Assembly (NCBI GenBank): GCA_944338265.1
Contig: CALVLO010000021.1
Location: 1 to 13,634, forward strand
Reading direction: 5' to 3'
DNA from: an uncultured Clostridia bacterium
GTDB taxonomy: Bacteria > Bacillota > Clostridia > Christensenellales > Borkfalkiaceae
DNA length: 13,634 nucleotides
The notes under the pieces are model-generated. The model worked only from the letters and a program-made list of their open reading frames with translations, did no database searches and was not told the origin of the DNA. Numbering within the stretch: the first letter of the stretch is position 1; every line of letters begins with the position of its first letter. The position numbers and the translations under genes are program-made. Below, piece by piece: positions 1-6,872 of the stretch.

Positions 1-43
1 AGAGGATCTCCACGATCTTATCGATATTCTCCCGCGTGAGCGG
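1..43 (-). pseudogene. clpB: clpB reading frame continuing past the in-frame TAG (partial, runs off window)
   Basis: In the same frame as clpB, the 14 codons after the TAG at 44-46 translate as PLTRENIDKIVEIL. This is the sequence expected in ClpB right after the RLDEIIxF motif (Thermus-type ClpB has RPLTKEQI here). No base is gained or lost around the stop, so this is a single-codon interruption. AAG (Lys) or CAG (Gln) would become TAG by one substitution. About 80 more residues would lie beyond the window. Whether it is translated (readthrough or recoding), dead, or a sequencing error cannot be told from this sequence. Confidence 0.85.
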
Positions 44-2338
44 CTAGAACATGATGATCTCGTCCAGCCTGTTCAAAAATTCGGGGCGGAAGGAGCGTTT
101 GAGGAGCGCTTCCACCTGCTCGCGCGCCTTTTTGCCGATCTCGCCGTTCTCGATCCCCTCCATGATATATTCCGAGCCGAGGTTGGAGGTGAGAATGATG
201 ATGGTGTTCTTAAAATCCACCGTTCTGCCCTGCGAATCGGTCACCCGTCCGTCATCGAGGATCTGCAAGAGGATATTGAACACATCGGGGTGCGCCTTCT
301 CGATCTCATCGAAGAGCACGATGGAATACGGCTTTCTGCGCACCGCTTCGGTGAGCGTGCCGCCCTCCTCGTACCCGACATAACCGGGAGGCGCGCCGAT
401 GAGGCGGGAGACAGAGAACTTCTCCATATACTCCGACATATCGATGCGGACGATGTTCTTCTCGTCATCGAACAAATTCTCGGCGAGCGATTTTGCAAGC
501 TCCGTCTTGCCCACGCCCGTAGGACCGAGAAACAGGAAGGAGCCAATGGGACGGTTGGGATCGGAGATGCCCGCCCGCGAACGGAGAATGGCATCGGAGA
601 CCTTGCTCACAGCCTCGTCCTGCCCCACCACGCGGCGGTGCAGATCTTCGGGAAGGCGCAGGATCTTCTCCCGCTCGCCCTCTTTGAGCTTTGCTACGGG
701 GATGCCCGTCCAGCGGGCGACGATGCGGTTGATCTCCTCTTCGGTGACTTCATCCTGCAAGAGCGCATCCTCGCGGGCATTGACGGAGGATTTTGCCGCC
801 TCGAGCCGCCTGTTGAGCTCGACGAGCTCGCCGTATTTGAGCCGCGAAGCCTCTTCGTACCTGCCCGCGTTCATCAGCGAATCGATCTCGCCGTTCATGC
901 GGTCGATCTTCTCTTTGAGTTCCTTCTCGGCGCGGATGGAGTTCTTCTCGTCCTCCCACTTGGTCTTCATTGCCGTGAACGTCTCTTTGAGGGAGGCAAG
1001 CTCCTTTTTGAGCGCCTCGAGCCGCGCCTTGGAGAGGTTATCCTGCTCCTTGGAGAGTGCTTTTTCCTCCACTTCGAGCTGGGCGATCTTGCGGTTCATC
1101 GCATCCATATCGGCGGGCATGGAGTCGATCTCCGTGCGGATCATCGCCGCCGCCTCGTCTACAAGATCGATCGCCTTATCGGGCAGGAAGCGATCTGTAA
1201 TGTAGCGGTTGGAAAGCACCGCCGCGGCGACGAGCGCATCGTCGTGAATGCGCACGCCGTGGAAGATCTCGAACCGCTCTTTAAGCCCGCGGAGGATGGA
1301 GATGGTATCCTCCACCGTCGGCTCGCCGACGAGCACGGGCTGGAAGCGCCGTTCGAGCGCCGCATCCTTTTCGATATATTTGCGGTATTCATCGAGCGTG
1401 GTCGCGCCGATGCAGTGCAGCTCGCCGCGCGCAAGCAGCGGCTTTAAGAGGTTGCCCGCATCCATCGCGCCGTCCGTCTTGCCCGCGCCGACGACGGTAT
1501 GCAGCTCGTCGATAAAGAGCAGAATGTTGCCGTTGGATTTGGTGACTTCCGCGAGCACGGCTTTGAGGCGCTCTTCAAACTCGCCGCGGTACTTCGCGCC
1601 TGCGATGAGCGCGCCCATATCGAGGGCGAAAAGCGTCTTGTTTTTCAGCGTTTCGGGCACGTCGCCCTTGACGATGCGCTGCGCAAGCCCTTCTGCAATC
1701 GCCGTTTTACCCACGCCCGGCTCGCCGATGAGCACGGGGTTGTTCTTTGTCTTGCGCGAGAGGATGCGCACGACGTTGCGGATCTCCTCGTCCCGCCCGA
1801 TGACGGGCTCGAGCTTGTGTTCGCGGGCGCGCTTGGTGAGATCGGTGCCGTACTTCTCCAGCGCCTCATACGTCTCTTCGGGGTTGTCGCTCGTCACGTT
1901 CTGGTTGCCGCGCACCTCCTTGAGCCCCGCCAAAAACGCATTTTTCGTAATGCCGAAGCGGGAAAAAAGCGCCTTTAAGCCGCGCTCATCGCTATCGAAC
2001 AGGCACAAAAAGAGGTGCTCGACGGAGATATACGCATCCTTCATCCCCGCGGCGAGCTTTTCCGCCTCGGCAAGCAGGCGGGTGAGTGCGGGCGTCGCAT
2101 AAGGCTGCGAGCCGCCCGAAGTGCGCGGAAGGCGCTCCACCGCCTCTTGGAGTGCGGCGGCAAACCCTTCGGCATCTGCGCCCGTGCGCTTGAGAATGCG
2201 GAATACGAGCCCGTCGCGCTCCATGAGCGCATGCGCCAAGTGCAGCGCGGTGAGCTCCGGGTTGCCGTACTCCGTGGCAAGGCTCTGCGCACTTTGCAGC
2301 GCCTGCAACGATTTTTGCGTCAATTTATTTGCATCCAT
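44..2338 (-). CDS. clpB: ATP-dependent chaperone ClpB (protein disaggregase), open frame ends at in-frame TAG
   Basis: ClpB is a cytosolic hexameric AAA+ disaggregase that threads aggregated proteins through its pore together with DnaK. The 764 visible residues show the family order: Clp N-domain (about 1-145), first AAA+ domain with Walker A GEPGVGKT (205-212), pore loop KYRG (249-252) and Walker B LLFIDE (273-278), a charged coiled-coil middle domain (about 405-525), and a second AAA+ domain with Walker A GPTGVGKT (605-612), pore loop GYVG (652-655), Walker B VLFDE (674-678) and sensor-1 TSN (717-719). The start ATG at 2338 follows AGGAGG (2346-2351) by 7 nt. Family members are usually about 860 residues; here a TAG at 44-46 follows RLDEIIMF, where relatives carry H, R or K, and the frame then continues with normal ClpB sequence. 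As written, the small D2 subdomain with sensor-2, needed for hexamer assembly and ATP hydrolysis, is lost. Identity is certain; functional state is not. Confidence 0.95.
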   Translation of the reverse strand: MDANKLTQKSLQALQSAQSLATEYGNPELTALHLAHALMERDGLVFRILKRTGADAEGFAAALQEAVERLPRTSGGSQPYATPALTRLLAEAEKLAAGMKDAYISVEHLFLCLFDSDERGLKALFSRFGITKNAFLAGLKEVRGNQNVTSDNPEETYEALEKYGTDLTKRAREHKLEPVIGRDEEIRNVVRILSRKTKNNPVLIGEPGVGKTAIAEGLAQRIVKGDVPETLKNKTLFALDMGALIAGAKYRGEFEERLKAVLAEVTKSNGNILLFIDELHTVVGAGKTDGAMDAGNLLKPLLARGELHCIGATTLDEYRKYIEKDAALERRFQPVLVGEPTVEDTISILRGLKERFEIFHGVRIHDDALVAAAVLSNRYITDRFLPDKAIDLVDEAAAMIRTEIDSMPADMDAMNRKIAQLEVEEKALSKEQDNLSKARLEALKKELASLKETFTAMKTKWEDEKNSIRAEKELKEKIDRMNGEIDSLMNAGRYEEASRLKYGELVELNRRLEAAKSSVNAREDALLQDEVTEEEINRIVARWTGIPVAKLKEGEREKILRLPEDLHRRVVGQDEAVSKVSDAILRSRAGISDPNRPIGSFLFLGPTGVGKTELAKSLAENLFDDEKNIVRIDMSEYMEKFSVSRLIGAPPGYVGYEEGGTLTEAVRRKPYSIVLFDEIEKAHPDVFNILLQILDDGRVTDSQGRTVDFKNTIIILTSNLGSEYIMEGIENGEIGKKAREQVEALLKRSFRPEFLNRLDEIIMF

Positions 2339-2345
2339 ACTCCAT

Positions 2346-2351
2346 CCTCCT
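2346..2351 (-). promoter_or_regulatory. clpB ribosome binding site
   Basis: AGGAGG on the minus strand, 7 nt upstream of the clpB ATG. It fixes the start at 2338, where the N-domain begins with MDANKLTQKS as expected for the family. Confidence 0.85.
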
Positions 2352-2356
2352 GTTGC

Positions 2357-2380
2357 GGGAGCCCTCCGCGGAGCGCTCCC
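2357..2380 (-). promoter_or_regulatory. GC-rich hairpin in the clpB 5' leader
   Basis: The minus-strand RNA has outer arms GGGAGC and GCUCCC, then a G/G mismatch, then inner arms CUC and GAG around a CGCG loop. It ends 5 nt before the AGGAGG. The 3' arm (CUCC) could alternatively pair with GGAG of the ribosome binding site, so a translational switch is imaginable. There is no U tract, so it is not an intrinsic terminator. The structure is seen in the sequence; the role is unknown. Confidence 0.4.
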
Positions 2381-2400
2381 CCCACTTTCTTTTCATGGGT

Positions 2401-2406
2401 ATTATA
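2401..2406 (-). promoter_or_regulatory. Probable clpB -10 element
   Basis: A perfect TATAAT on the minus strand gives a predicted start near 2394 and a leader of about 56 nt containing the hairpin and ribosome binding site. The -35 is poor: GTTTAG at 17 bp or TTGTTT (2426-2431) at 19 bp. No CIRCE (HrcA) or CtsR site is seen, so heat-shock control by those regulators is not supported here. Confidence 0.5.
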
Positions 2407-2435
2407 CCGCAAAAACCCCCGCGCTAAACAAAAAA

Positions 2436-2449
2436 TGAACGCACGTTCG
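2436..2449. promoter_or_regulatory. LexA (SOS) box-like palindrome
   Basis: The minus strand reads CGAACGTGCGTTCA, matching 13 of 14 positions of the Gram-positive LexA/DinR consensus CGAACRNRYGTTYC. It is an inverted repeat GAACG-N2-CGTTC. It lies just upstream of the likely clpB -35 position and 44 bp upstream of the -35 of the divergent ABC transporter promoter. It overlaps neither core promoter, which weakens the case for classical repression. Binding is inferred from the motif only. Confidence 0.35.
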
Positions 2450-2493
2450 GAAAAAAATTTTCGAATCATTTTCTTTATTTATATTTGAAACGC

Positions 2494-2524
2494 TTGACAA
2501 ATAAATGCGGGGGGGGGGTATAAT
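2494..2524 (+). promoter_or_regulatory. ABC transporter promoter with poly-G spacer
   Basis: TTGACA (2494-2499) and TATAAT (2519-2524) are both perfect sigma-A hexamers, but the spacer is 19 bp instead of 17. It contains ten consecutive G at 2509-2518. Predicted transcription starts near 2531, giving a leader of about 30 nt before the ATG at 2562. Gain or loss of G by slippage would change the spacer length and therefore promoter strength. Confidence 0.75.
2509..2518 (+). repeat. Homopolymeric G tract (10 G)
   Basis: Ten consecutive G between the -35 and -10 hexamers of the ABC transporter promoter. It is the longest homopolymer noticed in the window and a likely site of replication slippage. 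It is also a place where sequencing length errors occur. Confidence 0.9.
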
Positions 2525-2546
2525 GGACTTACCTGTATTTTATAAT

Positions 2547-2553
2547 AAGGAGA
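2547..2553 (+). promoter_or_regulatory. Ribosome binding site deciding the ABC transporter start
   Basis: AAGGAGA lies 8 nt before the ATG at 2562 and downstream of the predicted transcription start. It rules out the upstream in-frame ATG codons, which would not be on the mRNA or have no suitable binding site. Confidence 0.8.
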
Positions 2554-2561
2554 ATGGAAAC

Positions 2562-5500
2562 ATGTTGGAAATTAAGGACTTGACAAAAGTCTATAAGTCC
2601 AAGGGCGGCACCGAAGTGCGCGCGCTCGACGGCGTCTCCGTCAAGTTCGAGGAAAAAGGCATGGTCTTCCTGCTCGGGAAATCTGGCAGCGGTAAGTCTA
2701 CCCTCCTCAACCTGTGCGGCGGCTTGGACGCGCCCGATTCGGGCGAGATCATCATCAAAGGCAGAAGCAGCAAAGATTTTTCGCAGTCTGACTTCGATAG
2801 CTACCGCAACACCTTCGTTGGCTTCGTCTTCCAGGAGTATAACATTCTCGATGAGTTTACCGTGGAAGATAACATTGCCCTCGCCCTTGAATTGCAGGGC
2901 AAGAACAAGAATAAGAAGGAAGTTGCCGCCATTTTGGAGCAAGTGGAGCTTTCAAATTTTGCAAAGCGCAAGCCCAATACCCTTTCGGGCGGGCAGAAGC
3001 AGCGCGTCGCCATTGCGCGTGCGCTCGTCAAAAACCCCGAGATCATCATGGCGGATGAGCCGACGGGCGCGCTCGACTCCAACACGGGAAAACAGGTCTT
3101 TGACACGCTGAAAAAGCTCTCCGAAGAAAAGCTCGTGATCGTCGTCTCGCACGACAGAGAATTTGCCGAGATCTACGGCGACCGCATCATCGAACTCAAA
3201 GACGGGAAGATCATCTCCGACGTGACGAAGACGAAGATCGCCGCCACGCCCGCGAGCGACAACGTGAGCTTCGTCGGGGAAGATACCATCTCCATTAAGA
3301 GCGGCAGCAAGCTCTCTAAGAGCGATATCGATAAGATCAACAGCTTCCTCGCCGCCTCTACGGAGGATGTGATCATCACCAACGGCAAAAAGGAGATCGC
3401 AGACTTCCGCAAAGCCGCCCGCATCGACGAGAACGGCGCCCGCGAGGCGTTCAAAGATACCGAGGAAGAGAAGCTCGCCGCCAAGGCATATGCGCCCGAA
3501 GACAGCCGCTTTATCCGCTCTAAACTGCCCGTGCGCCACGCCATCCGCATCGGCGCAAGCGGCATGAAGATAAAGCCCTTCCGCCTCCTCTTTACCATTC
3601 TGCTTTCGTTCGTCGCGTTCACCCTCTTCGGGCTGTTCTCGACGCTCGCCTTCTACAATGCGACCGAGACTTCGCTCAATACATACCTCGACTCCGGGTA
3701 CGATTCGCTGATGCTCAAAAAGAAATATGAGTACGTCGATGTACGGTACGAAAACGGCGAAGAGACCTACCGCAACAACTACCGCTATCAAAAAGATACC
3801 AACTTTACGCCTGCGGAGCTTGCGGAATATCGCAAACAGTACGGCGAGGGCGCTGTTGCGACCTTCACTTATTCCAATCCCGAATACACACCTACATTCA
3901 CGCCCGTGAACGTAGGCGCGGACAACAAATTTAACAGCAACTATTACGATTTTAAGCTCAACGGCTTTGCCGAACTCGGCAGCAGCTTCTACGGCAATCT
4001 CCTGACGAGCGAGACAGATCTTTCTTCCCTCGGCGCGAACGATATTATCATCTCCTCGTACACCTTTGATAGCTTAAAGGCGGCAAAACTCTACGACGAC
4101 GCCGAAAAAGAGAGCGCCGCAGTGGCTTTGAGCGATTATAACTCCATTATCGGCAAAAAGCTGTTCCTCAGCCAAGATATGTATTCCTCAGAAAATGCCG
4201 TAGAGCTGACCATCCGCGGCGTCTTCCAATGCGATCCGCCCGAGGAATACGATGACTTAAAGACGCAGCAAGGCGGGCAGTCGAACGACGCTTATGCGTT
4301 TACAAGCAGCTTTGCATACAACCTCTGCAAATATGCGCTCGTCTCCGAGGCGTTCTACGAAGCGCACTATGCCGACTTTGTGCGCGAAGAGGATAACATG
4401 GCCGATTATGGATTTGAGCCCCTCTACCGCAGCGTTTCGGCAACCATGGATGGCAGCGAAGGCAGCCAAAACATCAATCAAGTCAATTCTCTGCCCCCTT
4501 CCAAGGGAGCACAGCCGAGCGTCCTCTTCTTTGACGGCAGAACGGATGCCACGCTGAAAGACGGCGAGATCGTTCTCTCGTATGGCGTTGCAAGCGGCTA
4601 TTTAGACCCTTGGAACTTTATAAACGATCTCCGCACCCAGGCAGGCGAGTTGCAAAATCAAGGAGCGCAAACGGAAGCACAAGAATTACGCGATCTTGCA
4701 AATCAAATCGAGCAGCATGCAAATCAAATGCCGGAAAATTATTCGCAGATCTTAAATTCCGGCACGATTTCCGAAAATGACCCCATAACCGGCGATTGGT
4801 TAGGTGAACGCCCTGCGACCGAGGAAGAAATTGCCGCAGCATGCAAAGGCTACGCAGACTATCTTGCATATTTGGAAACGCTGGAAGAATCGGAAGGGAT
4901 CGAACTCATGCCCGCCCTGCAATATTCGCTGATGTTTGAAGACCTCTCGCAGGAGATCGGCACATACACCGTCGTCGGCTTTTATTACGGCTCTATGGCG
5001 GGGCAATATTATAGCGCCGCATACCTTTCTGCAAACGATTGCGCTTCGCTCATCCAAGCCGCCAACAAAGAGAGCGGAGGCGGCTCTCGCACGCAGGAAG
5101 AGACGAAATATGTGGTGCCCGAAGACGCCATTTATGCCGCGGTCTCCATCCCCTTCCCCGAACAAGAGAGCTTGCTGCGCACGCTCATCCAAGCGGACGG
5201 CAAAGTGGACGCCGAGACGGATTCGCTCATCGTCATCAATTCGGCGATCTCGGCAAACCTGAGCTTGGTCAACGGCATGATCAAGCAGCTTTCCAGCATC
5301 TTCCTGTATGTCGGCATCACGCTTGCCGCGTTTGCAATGCTGCTGCTGTTCAACTTCATCTCCGTCTCTATTGCAAACAAGAAGAAGGAGATCGGCATCC
5401 TGCGGGCAGTCGGCGCGCGGAGTGCGGACGTGTTCAAGATCTTCTACTCCGAGTCCATCATCATCACGGCGATCTGCTTTGTGCTCGCCATGATCGCAAG

Positions 5501-5687
5501 CTTTGTGGTGTGCGGCGCGCTCAATAATTCGGTTGCGGGCACCATTGGGGCAAGCATCTTTGTGTTCGGTCCCCTCTCGTGGCTCGTGATGCTCGGCATC
5601 GCCGTTGTGACCTCCTTTGTGGCGACCTTCCTGCCCGTGTTCAACGCGGCAAGACGCAAGCCCGTGGAGAGCATCCGCGCCTTGTAA
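2562..5687 (+). CDS. ABC transporter, fused ATPase and FtsX/MacB-type permease
   Basis: A 1041-residue inner-membrane protein joining an ABC ATPase to a MacB/FtsX-type permease. The ATPase (1-220) has Walker A GKSGSGKST (39-47), Q-loop Q91, signature LSGGQ (141-145), Walker B IIMADE (161-166) and H-loop H197. A cytoplasmic linker leads to TM1 (about 341-365), an extracytoplasmic domain of about 540 residues, and three C-terminal TMs (about 911-935, 964-985, 1000-1026). The FtsX-type coupling motif KKKEIGILRAVGAR lies at 940-953. The family works as dimers that use ATP to drive extracytoplasmic movement (mechanotransmission), in efflux, peptide resistance or lipoprotein handling; the substrate is not evident and no membrane-fusion partner is adjacent. 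The start at 2562 is chosen because AAGGAGA (2547-2553) precedes it; upstream in-frame ATGs at 2505 and 2523 lie within the promoter. A low-GC, Gln-rich heptad stretch occupies 4640-4760. It is a single-gene unit ending at a terminator. Confidence 0.93.
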   Translation: MLEIKDLTKVYKSKGGTEVRALDGVSVKFEEKGMVFLLGKSGSGKSTLLNLCGGLDAPDSGEIIIKGRSSKDFSQSDFDSYRNTFVGFVFQEYNILDEFTVEDNIALALELQGKNKNKKEVAAILEQVELSNFAKRKPNTLSGGQKQRVAIARALVKNPEIIMADEPTGALDSNTGKQVFDTLKKLSEEKLVIVVSHDREFAEIYGDRIIELKDGKIISDVTKTKIAATPASDNVSFVGEDTISIKSGSKLSKSDIDKINSFLAASTEDVIITNGKKEIADFRKAARIDENGAREAFKDTEEEKLAAKAYAPEDSRFIRSKLPVRHAIRIGASGMKIKPFRLLFTILLSFVAFTLFGLFSTLAFYNATETSLNTYLDSGYDSLMLKKKYEYVDVRYENGEETYRNNYRYQKDTNFTPAELAEYRKQYGEGAVATFTYSNPEYTPTFTPVNVGADNKFNSNYYDFKLNGFAELGSSFYGNLLTSETDLSSLGANDIIISSYTFDSLKAAKLYDDAEKESAAVALSDYNSIIGKKLFLSQDMYSSENAVELTIRGVFQCDPPEEYDDLKTQQGGQSNDAYAFTSSFAYNLCKYALVSEAFYEAHYADFVREEDNMADYGFEPLYRSVSATMDGSEGSQNINQVNSLPPSKGAQPSVLFFDGRTDATLKDGEIVLSYGVASGYLDPWNFINDLRTQAGELQNQGAQTEAQELRDLANQIEQHANQMPENYSQILNSGTISENDPITGDWLGERPATEEEIAAACKGYADYLAYLETLEESEGIELMPALQYSLMFEDLSQEIGTYTVVGFYYGSMAGQYYSAAYLSANDCASLIQAANKESGGGSRTQEETKYVVPEDAIYAAVSIPFPEQESLLRTLIQADGKVDAETDSLIVINSAISANLSLVNGMIKQLSSIFLYVGITLAAFAMLLLFNFISVSIANKKKEIGILRAVGARSADVFKIFYSESIIITAICFVLAMIASFVVCGALNNSVAGTIGASIFVFGPLSWLVMLGIAVVTSFVATFLPVFNAARRKPVESIRAL
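4697..4729 (+). repeat. 12-bp direct repeat, 21-nt period, in the ABC transporter
   Basis: TGCAAATCAAAT occurs at 4697-4708 and again at 4718-4729. The 21-nt period equals seven codons and encodes the ANQ-repeating part of a short coiled-coil segment (ANQIEQH then ANQM). It sits in a locally AT-rich patch: 23 of 60 bases are G or C in 4681-4740. Confidence 0.6.
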
Positions 5688-5700
5688 ATCCAGACAAAAC

Positions 5701-5728
5701 AAAAAACGGGCATTACGCCCGTTTTTTT
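5701..5728. terminator. Bidirectional intrinsic terminator between the ABC transporter and ilvE
   Basis: The CGGGC/GCCCG stem (5707-5711 with 5717-5721) has a 5-nt loop and is extended by A6 pairing with T6. A run of seven T follows on the plus strand and at least six T on the minus strand. It sits 13 nt after the transporter stop and 12 nt after the convergent ilvE stop, so it can serve both. Confidence 0.92.
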
Positions 5729-5740
5729 ATGCCGTAAAAT

Positions 5741-6802
5741 TCAGCGGATGATCTTTCTCCAACCGTATGGATCGGGAAGCTTGCCGTATTGGATGCCCGT
5801 AATGGTATCGTAGAGCATCTTGGTGATGCCGCCCATCTTGCCGCCGTTGATGATATAATCGGTATTCTTGTAGCGGATGAGCCCGACGGGCGAAATGACC
5901 GCCGCGGTACCCGTGCCGAACGCCTCGTCGAGCGTGCCGTTTTTCTGCGCTTCGATGACTTCGTCGATGGAGATGCGGCGCTCCGTCACCTTATAGCCCT
6001 TATCGCGGAGCACCTGAATGCTGCTCTTTCTTGTGATGCCGGGCAGGATGGAGCCGACGAGCGCGGGCGTGACGACTTCGCCGCCGATGACGAAGAACAT
6101 GTTCATGCTGCCCACTTCCTCGACATATTTCTTCTCGTTGGCGTCCAGCCACAAAACCTGATCGAACCCCTTCTTTTCGGCGACCTCGCCCGCCTTCATG
6201 GAGGCGGCGTAGTTGCCGAGGCACTTCGCCTCGCCCGTGCCGCCAAGCGTTGCGCGGGTGTAATAATCTTCGACGATGAGCTTTGTGGGCTCGAGCCCGT
6301 GCGCATAGTAGCTGCCGACGGGCGAGAGGATGATGAAGAAGAGATATTCGGTAGAGGCATGCACGCCGAGCATGACGCGCGTCGCCACGATGGTCGGGCG
6401 GATATAGAGCGCGGTGCCCGCCTCCGTGGGGATCCAATCCTTTTCCAATTTGAGGAGGGTCTCCAAGCCCTCTTCCACGACTTCTTCGGGGAAGTTGGGG
6501 ATGCACATGCGCGTTGCCGAGCGGTTCATGCGCGCCCAATTTTCTTCGGGGCGGAAGACGGCGATGGAGCCATCCGGCTGCAAGAATGCCTTCATCCCCT
6601 CGAAAATCCCCTGCGCATAGTGGAAGATGCTCGTGGCGAGATCGAAAGGTTTGGGCTCGTTTGGCTCCACTTTGGCATCGTGCCAGCCCTGTTCGGCAGT
6701 GTACTTCATCGTAAACATGTAGTCGGTGAAATAGTGACCGAAGCCGAGCGCCGTCCCCTTGGGCGGCTTCTCTTTCAACGTCTTTCTCTGAATGACCTGC
6801 AT
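5741..6802 (-). CDS. ilvE: Branched-chain amino acid aminotransferase
   Basis: A PLP-dependent fold-type IV (class IV) transaminase, cytosolic. It interconverts leucine, isoleucine and valine with their 2-oxo acids using glutamate/2-oxoglutarate. The 353-residue length is typical of the BCAT type II (IlvE/BAT) family. Seen motifs are FGHYFTDYMF near the N-terminus, YAQGIFEGMKAF (62-73), RPEENWARMNRSA (84-96), the GTGEAKCLGNYAAS segment with the presumed Schiff-base Lys193, the LWLD...EEVGSMNMFFV cofactor/substrate segment (217-238) and the FGTGTAAV phosphate-binding loop (295-302). The ATG at 6802 is preferred because AGAGGTGA precedes it. The frame extends to a GTG at 6832, but that would lie about 5 nt from the predicted transcription start with no binding site. 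It has its own promoter and converges on the ABC transporter. No other branched-chain biosynthesis gene lies nearby. Confidence 0.95.
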   Translation of the reverse strand: MQVIQRKTLKEKPPKGTALGFGHYFTDYMFTMKYTAEQGWHDAKVEPNEPKPFDLATSIFHYAQGIFEGMKAFLQPDGSIAVFRPEENWARMNRSATRMCIPNFPEEVVEEGLETLLKLEKDWIPTEAGTALYIRPTIVATRVMLGVHASTEYLFFIILSPVGSYYAHGLEPTKLIVEDYYTRATLGGTGEAKCLGNYAASMKAGEVAEKKGFDQVLWLDANEKKYVEEVGSMNMFFVIGGEVVTPALVGSILPGITRKSSIQVLRDKGYKVTERRISIDEVIEAQKNGTLDEAFGTGTAAVISPVGLIRYKNTDYIINGGKMGGITKMLYDTITGIQYGKLPDPYGWRKIIR

Positions 6803-6806
6803 GACT

Positions 6807-6814
6807 TCACCTCT
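6807..6814 (-). promoter_or_regulatory. Ribosome binding site deciding the ilvE start
   Basis: AGAGGTGA on the minus strand, a few nt before the ATG at 6802. It favours this ATG over the longer GTG start at 6832. Confidence 0.75.
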
Positions 6815-6843
6815 TGCGACCGTAGATCGCACTTTACCCCCCT

Positions 6844-6872
6844 ATTATAGTACTTTATTCCTTATTTTTCAA
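6844..6872 (-). promoter_or_regulatory. ilvE promoter
   Basis: On the minus strand, TTGAAA (6867-6872) and TATAAT (6844-6849) are separated by exactly 17 bp. The -35 overlaps the last codons of the upstream yigZ-like gene, so ilvE has its own promoter even though it follows yigZ on the same strand. Transcription should begin near 6837, giving a leader of about 35 nt. Confidence 0.8.

Noticed and set aside
290..1447. 385-codon plus-strand frame antisense to clpB
   Set aside because: It lies entirely over well-conserved ClpB sequence on the other strand and has no motif of its own.
2339..2500. CIRCE (HrcA) or CtsR operator upstream of clpB
   Set aside because: I looked for TTAGCACTC-N9-GAGTGCTAA and for tandem GGTCAAA heptads and saw neither on either strand.
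2541..2546. Second TATAAT hexamer as the -10 of the ABC transporter
   Set aside because: It runs directly into the ribosome binding site and no -35 lies at a suitable distance. The TATAAT at 2519-2524 is paired with a TTGACA.
2505..2561. Longer ABC transporter start at the ATG at 2505 or 2523
   Set aside because: Both lie within the promoter (spacer and -10), upstream of the predicted transcription start, and the added residues do not resemble the family. AAGGAGA precedes the ATG at 2562.
4800..5702. 300-codon minus-strand frame antisense to the ABC transporter permease part
   Set aside because: His/Asp/Arg-rich shadow of a membrane segment in the other strand; it runs through the terminator side and lacks a ribosome binding site.
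6803..6832. GTG start at 6832 for ilvE
   Set aside because: No ribosome binding site and almost at the predicted transcription start; AGAGGTGA favours the ATG at 6802.
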